DNA of 64,000 nucleotides from Ehretia macrophylla (lineage: Eukaryota; Streptophyta; Magnoliopsida; Boraginales; Ehretiaceae), in contig CM075773.1 in NCBI GenBank assembly GCA_037974665.1, positions 47,074,080-47,138,079 on the forward strand, written 5' to 3'. The position numbers and the translations under genes were made by a program. The notes under the pieces are model-generated. The model did no database searches. It saw only the letters and a list, made by a program, of their open reading frames with translations, and was not told the origin of the DNA. Below are positions 58,197-64,000 of the stretch, piece after piece. Each line of letters opens with the position of its first letter. Position 1 is the stretch's first letter.

Positions 58197-58538
58197 TGAC
58201 ATTTTGTTTTTTCAACTTCTACAAGGCCTCTTTTCTTTTCTTTTTCTTTTTTCTGTCAAACACCAAATAGAAATAATCCCTAAATGTTTTCAGTCCATCA
58301 ATTACATGATAAATTTTAAAACTTTTCTCATAACATCATAACATTATCAATATACCCATCTCCGAACAAGTGGGGCTGGGCCATATGATTTTTTTTTATT
58401 CTTACTAGCAATCAGAGTGCAAGAATGTCTACGCATCAATTAATTACTGCCAAACCATCGTGAGGAAAAAAGGTTTTTTTTTTGGTCAAGTCTTTGTTGC
58501 GCCATAATTGTTCAAATACGAAGCTTCCAACACTAGGG
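58197..58538. other. Upstream flank of copy C
   Basis: Matches 10250-10665 with short deletions. No gene other than the downstream copy. Confidence 0.6.
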
Positions 58539-58549
58539 CTATTTAAGCA
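58539..58549 (+). promoter_or_regulatory. TATA-like box of copy C
   Basis: GCTATTTAAGC, 77 bases upstream of the ATG; the same box precedes copies A and B. Confidence 0.5.
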
Positions 58550-58625
58550 AGCCTACGCATTCTTCATATACTCATCTAAATCACTGATAACCTCATTCAT
58601 ATTTCTTCTTAACAAGTCATATTTC

Positions 58626-59135
58626 ATGGCCGAAACAAGAACATACCATTTTGTTCACCAGCTTACTGGAGAACACTTGTATGGCCAGTCCGATGTCATG
58701 TATACGATGATAATGAACTGTTTTTCTTTGCAAACCTACAATGTTTTGCCTACTCTCCTTTCAATTCTTGCTTTCATTGTCCCTGTGCTACTCAACTTTT
58801 TGCAATTGAAATATCCAGCCAAGAATGAATCTCCCTTCGAGACCCACCCAGCAACTATGTTCATCGCCATAACAAGTCTCCTCATATTTTGCTTGGTATG
58901 TTATGTTTTGTCGAGAATGCTATCAACGAGCAATCCCTCCCATTGTTATGCCAAACTTGTTAAAAAAGGTATGGTCTTTTTTGGTACTCTAGCAGTGGCA
59001 AATATTTACTCCATTTTTCTCCCAGACTTTTTCCTTCCCACTCTATATTTGCTCCCCATTTGCTTTTCAGCAGGTGACATTCTATACTCCAAATTTTGCT
59101 CATTCTGGAAAGCTATGGTTAACATCCTGCAGTAG
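58626..59135 (+). CDS. Four-pass membrane protein family, copy C (169 aa, shortened)
   Basis: The only long intact member here. I chose the MAETRT start because copies A, B and D share it; an in-frame ATG lies 48 codons upstream but that part is not conserved. Residues 1-40 hold a conserved HQLTGEHLYGQS motif. Hydrophobic stretches lie at about 41-61, 76-98, 115-135 and 137-154, so four membrane passes are likely. The frame stops at TAG (59133-59135), where copy A has CAG; the next 33 codons stay open to the family stop at 59232-59234. So it is either a functional protein without its tail or a very young pseudogene. No introns. Function and family name unknown to me. Confidence 0.6.
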   Translation: MAETRTYHFVHQLTGEHLYGQSDVMYTMIMNCFSLQTYNVLPTLLSILAFIVPVLLNFLQLKYPAKNESPFETHPATMFIAITSLLIFCLVCYVLSRMLSTSNPSHCYAKLVKKGMVFFGTLAVANIYSIFLPDFFLPTLYLLPICFSAGDILYSKFCSFWKAMVNILQ

Positions 59136-59234
59136 CCACTCGTGCAACAAAGATACAGAAGAGTACCCTTGATTTACCAAACTAGGGTTTTGCCACAAAT
59201 TGATGCCTACCAAGTAGATTCACTTCCTGTGTAG
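59136..59234 (+). pseudogene. Untranslated C-terminal tail of copy C
   Basis: Same frame as the CDS, reading VQQRYRRVPLIYQTRVLPQ and ending VDSLPV, conserved with copies A and B. Conservation of a hydrophilic, basic tail among copies suggests it once mattered, perhaps as a cytosolic tail. Confidence 0.7.
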
Positions 59235-60151
59235 GTAGGTACCACGATTCTAATGTCAAGGTATATATATATACTCAAATAGTAAGAGTGGTCACTATGT
59301 GTATTCATATTGTGGGAAAAGGATCCAAATACTAAAGTTCTATTTTATGGGAACAAAAATAAGTATTTCTCTCCTAATTAATAGTGTTTCAGTACAACCT
59401 CATCAATGTGATTTCGCTATTGTATGTAATTGTACTAATCGTAAGAGGGGTAAATATGTGTATTCATAGTAATGGATAAATTATATGATTCCATGTTTTG
59501 ATGGAAGTTCTTAGTAGTTGATCGATTTTTTAGCATTTGAAGGTTTGGTTAATTGTGCATAGACGATAATGCTACTGAGGATTTAGATCCTTAAATAACA
59601 TAATAATGTTATTAGAGAGATCAATGATAGTGAATAATTCAAATCATTTTATTACTATCTATCTCTTTAATAATGTTATTGTTATGTTATAGTTCCTAAT
59701 CTATTAACTAGTTTTCTTTTCCTCTTAGTCTTTTATCATTCAGGTAGCTAGTGACTTGTGGTTAAAATCTCAAGTTCAAATCAGTGTCCTCTTATCACAA
59801 ATATTGCCATGGGCCCAAGCTTATTTAAGATATGCCATATAACACTCAACAACATAAGGATTAATATGTTTTAAGAATCACGAGATTCTATCTGAAAATG
59901 AATTGGAACTAGGTGGAGTAGTCCAACATTTTATATGGTGGTATTTGTTGGAGAAGTTGTGGGTTTTGACATAAGCGAAAGAGCACTTTACACTCAATTT
60001 TTGAATTGGCCATACTCAATAAAATGGGAAGGTCCAAGTACCATTGCGTTCCTCTTTCAAAGTAGATAAACATGATATATTTATATGTCAAAAGCAGATT
60101 AAAGATGAATGAGAAATTAAGGGTTAAAGAGAGTAATATGGGAGATATCAC
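59235..60151. other. Downstream flank of copy C
   Basis: Matches 11345-12110 and 26929-28500 with gaps at the insertions described there. No gene. Confidence 0.6.
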
Positions 60152-60565
<414 letters not shown>

Positions 60566-61059
60566 TAGCTAGGAGAGACATTATAATAAGTATGAACTCA
60601 CTACAATATTAGCTCTTTTGTAACACTCCAATTGGAAAATGAGAAAAACGTTACAATAGGTGTTTTATTGCAATGATTAAAATTTTTAAACAGTTTTTAT
60701 TAATAATTGCTAATGAGATTACTTTTTTGTAGTAGTTTTTTAAAAATTATAATTTAATTGCAATGATTTTTAAATCACATGCCATTTTTTATTATTTGAA
60801 GGTTTGACTATTATCACACACCAGATAATACTAATTTGCTAGGGATTAAGATACCCCCATTGATCTACCAATCACGTTGCTATGTTATTATTAAGGACAA
60901 CAAGCTCCGACGATAGCTAATTTTAATTTTAATTTCAAAGTATGAATATCTCAGATCACGGTCCCTGTGTGTTAGTAAGTAATTTCATTAATCTAACTAG
61001 TATTTAACATTATCTTAATTAAATCACGAATGACAATTAACAAGTCGAACATAGTTTGT
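60566..61059. other. AT-rich spacer, no gene seen
   Basis: No feature recognised. Confidence 0.4.
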
Positions 61060-61570
61060 TTGACCTCAAATCAAGAAGGACAATCCCATCACAAATTGAT
61101 AAGGGAAGGAATAACAACCTTGAGCTAAAAGACAAACCTGCCCACAAGTACATGCCAAGCTAAAAGGGCAAGTCGGGTCTCCCATGCGAAGCTCGACCTC
61201 CAGACCTCAACTCGACGATGTTTATGAGACTTGACCCGATGTTGTCCCAAATTACATCTCGACCCGACAACATCCCAATGATGTCGAGATATTTAACAGA
61301 ATAACAGAATGCCATCTTATCCCGGAAATTCCGGAGATGCTAGATTCCTTCCTACCCCAAAGGTATAAAAGGACCAACACACTTTTCAGGTAAGGTACCT
61401 AATTTATTCTAGTGAAATTATACACACTTCTCCTTCTTCGTAAAGCACCCTACTAACTTAGACATCGGAGTACTTACGCAAGGCACCACCCCTGCAATTC
61501 TTTCTCATTTTGCAGGTTTTGGAAGCCATTTCCAAGCCACTTTTTCAAATTCAATTTCAAACCTTAACAT
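61060..61570 (+). mobile_element. Probable gypsy-type LTR (Tat/Athila-like), ends uncertain
   Basis: A GC-richer block with TATA box GGTATAAAAGGACC (about 61361-61374), then ACTTAGACATCGGAGTACTT and CACCACCCCTGCA. This promoter plus CATCGGAGT wording is common in Tat-group LTRs. A possible end is CTTAACA at 61570. I cannot fix the start or a target duplication. Fossil. Confidence 0.45.
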
Positions 61571-62549
61571 ATATAAATAAGGAAATAAAAATGAAGTATA
61601 TAGTTTGAAAGAAAGAGGCATGTGAAGTGTATATGAAAATATATATACACTGATGATGCTCAACTTTGTGGAATAGAAGTATATATATTAAGAAAAAGAA
61701 CGTGTCACCATTGAAAGCACATCATTTAACTATGCTTGTAGCTGATTTTTAGGTCTCCTCGTATATTAAAATCAACCATTACCATTTTGGCAAGTTTCTA
61801 GAACTGAACTGTCTTGGACATACCACTTGAGATCGAGTTGAAATAGATAGTGCTAAGTCTTTAACCACTAGAGTGAGACAGTTATGCTCTCTGTGTTGTG
61901 ACAGTATGCATGCATGTATGTATTAAAAATAGGAGAAATATAAGATTTCACAAGCTGTATTGTTGATGGATGCCTGTTGATGGATCCAGTGCCAATTTGT
62001 AATTATTCACGTCGCTTTTGGTCCGTAGTGTTCTCTGAAAAGTGGAAGGTGAAGACGGATTGGTTGAGCTTTCCTTGTGGTCAATGTTTGCTTTTTATGA
62101 ATTAGAAGTGGGTATTTTTTTGATAAAAAAAAAAGGTGGGTTTGCACCAACCTTTATTATGTTTAGGGATTTAAATGAAAAAGTGTCTCTATATTTTTTA
62201 CATTTTACGAGCGTGTTTAATTGATAGATCGTTCATTAATCACCATCTATGTATTAATTAAATTTGTATGTTGATTAGATATATATAAAGAAGATAATAA
62301 ACGGGTAATGAAAAAAAATATCATTATTTATGTATTTATTAAGTTTGTATGTCAATTTAAGTATAACAAAAGAAGAAGATAAACAGGTAAATAAAAAAAT
62401 AAAAAAAGGGATATAGAATTTTTCTTAAATGAAACTACTACTCTATATTTTGATAGTCATGACTCATGATAAGATCACATGAGTTATTCATTTTTTACGA
62501 GTGGCTGAATTCAATTCTTAAGATATATGGTATTTGCAGACTTTTTTCT
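61571..62549. other. Spacer with duplicated blocks
   Basis: The stretch 61685-61810 matches 46505-46625 and 18860-18985. The stretch 61970-62260 matches 12800-13080, and 62330-62440 matches 30400-30510. No gene; the frame at 62042-62224 is not conserved. Confidence 0.55.
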
Positions 62550-62600
62550 AACCATTTCCTTTACCTCTTCGGAGAGAACCTGTATGGCCAGTCTAATTTA
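62550..62600 (+). pseudogene. Membrane-protein family, N-terminal scrap G
   Basis: NHFLYLFGENLYGQSNL aligns with the family motif at residues 8-24; no start codon is kept and the rest is missing. Confidence 0.55.
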
Positions 62601-63659
62601 TCCTTGATCACTTCTTTATACGGCATGGATTGGATTATCAGCTAAAACTTCTGTGAAATTCTTATACACTTGCGGCTTTCTAGTAGCTTTTAATGGAACT
62701 AGTTCATGGGAATACTATCAGACTGTGTAATAAGATCTTTTATATAACGTCAGGGTTAGGGAGGAAATCTAGCTCAAATATGAATTCTACTAAAACCTCC
62801 TATCACGAATTTTAATAAAACAAACTAACAGTCTACATTGAACTATCCAACTATATTTTTAATGGACAAAATGCTAAGTTCAATAACAGTATAATTATAT
62901 ATGGACTTAACACTAGAAAATTAACCATTAACTCATTTTACAGGAAAACAAAATAATTGATTAATGTGAGCCCACACGTTATAAAACCTTTCCAACTGGT
63001 AGAAATGCAAGTCACATCTTGTTCTTGAAATCTTTTGATTGAGCAGGACAAAACTTTAGAATTAATGGGACTGCTTCAGTCACATTCCAGAAATTCTTTA
63101 GAGGACTAATGTGCTTGCGAGGTTGCCAAGAGTGTGCACCATAATTAAAGCACCAGAAGAGTGATAACTAGAAGCAGTGATCAATTCTCCAAATGTTGCT
63201 CTTAATTAGAGTAGGAGTCCTTGTACAGCATGTTCGAAAAATTATTGCAAGAATCTCTTATTGTAAAATTCGTTACATTAGGAGAACAACTAATAGATCT
63301 GTTTATTGGGTTGTCAAAGAGAAACTCAGAAAAGCTTTGCTTGTAGACTAGGTCTTTAATATTCCTTTTTTGTTCTATCAATGTGTGAACTTGGACATTT
63401 TTCCTAAGGGAATTGATTAATTCTTTTACCTTTATTTTGATTAATGAAACTTTTTTTGCCAAAAAAAAAAAACTAATATGTGCGCAATTTCTCTGCAGCT
63501 TCGACAATACTTGACTTGTATAGATCTATTTCTCTAGAGACGACCTGCTGTCTTTTTTGCTACAGACTTGAGACAAAATTCTTAACACTTGTTTTATAAG
63601 TACCCTTTCAATTTCTTGATCAAATACAAAGTCCTCAATCCTATAATCACAATTGCTAC
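62601..63659. other. AT-rich spacer, no gene seen
   Basis: No recognisable gene. The minus-strand frame 63202-63507 has no domain I know. Confidence 0.4.
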
Positions 63660-63755
63660 ATGGAAGAGGCTACAACAAGTTATTTTCTTCACCTCATCGG
63701 GGAAAACTTGTATGCCTGGTTTAACGCCATGTATATGATGATTGATGTGGAATAA
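63660..63755 (+). pseudogene. Membrane-protein family, N-terminal scrap H
   Basis: MEEATTSYFLHLIGENLYAW followed by MYMMI, then a stop at 63753-63755. Sister of scrap E at 34984; both share the same break and the same downstream 245 bases. Confidence 0.7.
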
Positions 63756-64000
63756 ATTCTGATATGAGCCGAAGTTACTATTTTACATAACGAATAGGTA
63801 TTTTATTCGGTATCTGACCCGATGTTTCCATTATGATATATAAGTGGATGTTTTACGTGTAAATGAAATTTGAATTAACTATTATAAACAAATAAATTTG
63901 GGCACTGAAAGAATAATTTTTTAAATGTAACACTAGTATTGATTGTGGATTTGAAATTCCAGGGCGCACCAACAAAAACCGAAGTATGTTTGTGGTCCTT
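63756..64000. repeat. Segment duplicated at 35064-35310
   Basis: Near-identical to the segment behind scrap E up to the window edge. Confidence 0.85.

Overview
This window is nuclear DNA of a flowering plant, most likely a eudicot. It is AT-rich, has no prokaryotic-style gene packing, and is full of plant-type transposons: a chromodomain Ty3/gypsy element, TRIMs, LINE 3' ends with zf-RVT and RNase H-like domains, MULE-like long-TIR elements, a pogo-like pair and tRNA-derived SINEs. I cannot name the species. I see no intact conserved housekeeping gene.

The host content is a tandem family of small, intronless, probably four-membrane-pass proteins of unknown function, starting MAETRT or MEEATRT. 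Three near-full copies lie at 10.72-11.34, 26.31-26.93 and 58.63-59.23 kb. N-terminal scraps lie at 30.74, 34.98, 52.12, 62.55 and 63.66 kb. All are on the plus strand. Large parts of the flanks (about 9.8-13.1, 25.7-28.9 and 56.7-62.4 kb) are shared between units, so the locus grew by repeated segmental duplication and then decayed. The best copy (58.63 kb) differs from a full 202-residue frame by one C-to-T nonsense codon. Because the units are paralogous, they give empty sites that prove several transposon insertions.

The most unusual object is at 22423-25726. It is a 3.3 kb LTR element with 212 bp LTRs, a 5 bp TAGGG target duplication and a PBS-like site. Its interior is a mosaic of host-gene pieces in one orientation: a coiled coil, a PPR piece, MSH2, another PPR piece, alanyl-tRNA synthetase, a GSK3/shaggy kinase and a UGT85-like glycosyltransferase.

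Other mobile DNA, left to right: LTR 3' end (1-410); LINE ends (538-802, about 1855-2161); MULE-like element (2557-5918); SINE (5961-6251); LINE end (8031-8455); a LINE holding a MULE that holds a solo LTR (about 13075-17614); LINE end (to 20405); TRIM (21451-21825); palindromic MITE-like element (21931-22227); copia-like solo LTR (27159-27620); MULE-type MITE (27735-28151); head-to-head pogo-like pair (28957-30395); LINE and MITE-like element (31679-33139); a broken Tekay/Del-like chromovirus (35899-45789); related solo LTR (47284-49969); MULE-like element (50692-52011); tandem TRIM array split by a solo LTR (52811-56130); SINE-like piece (about 56455-56575); MULE-like element (57055-58187); and a probable gypsy LTR (about 61060-61570). 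The rest is AT-rich spacer and duplicated flank.
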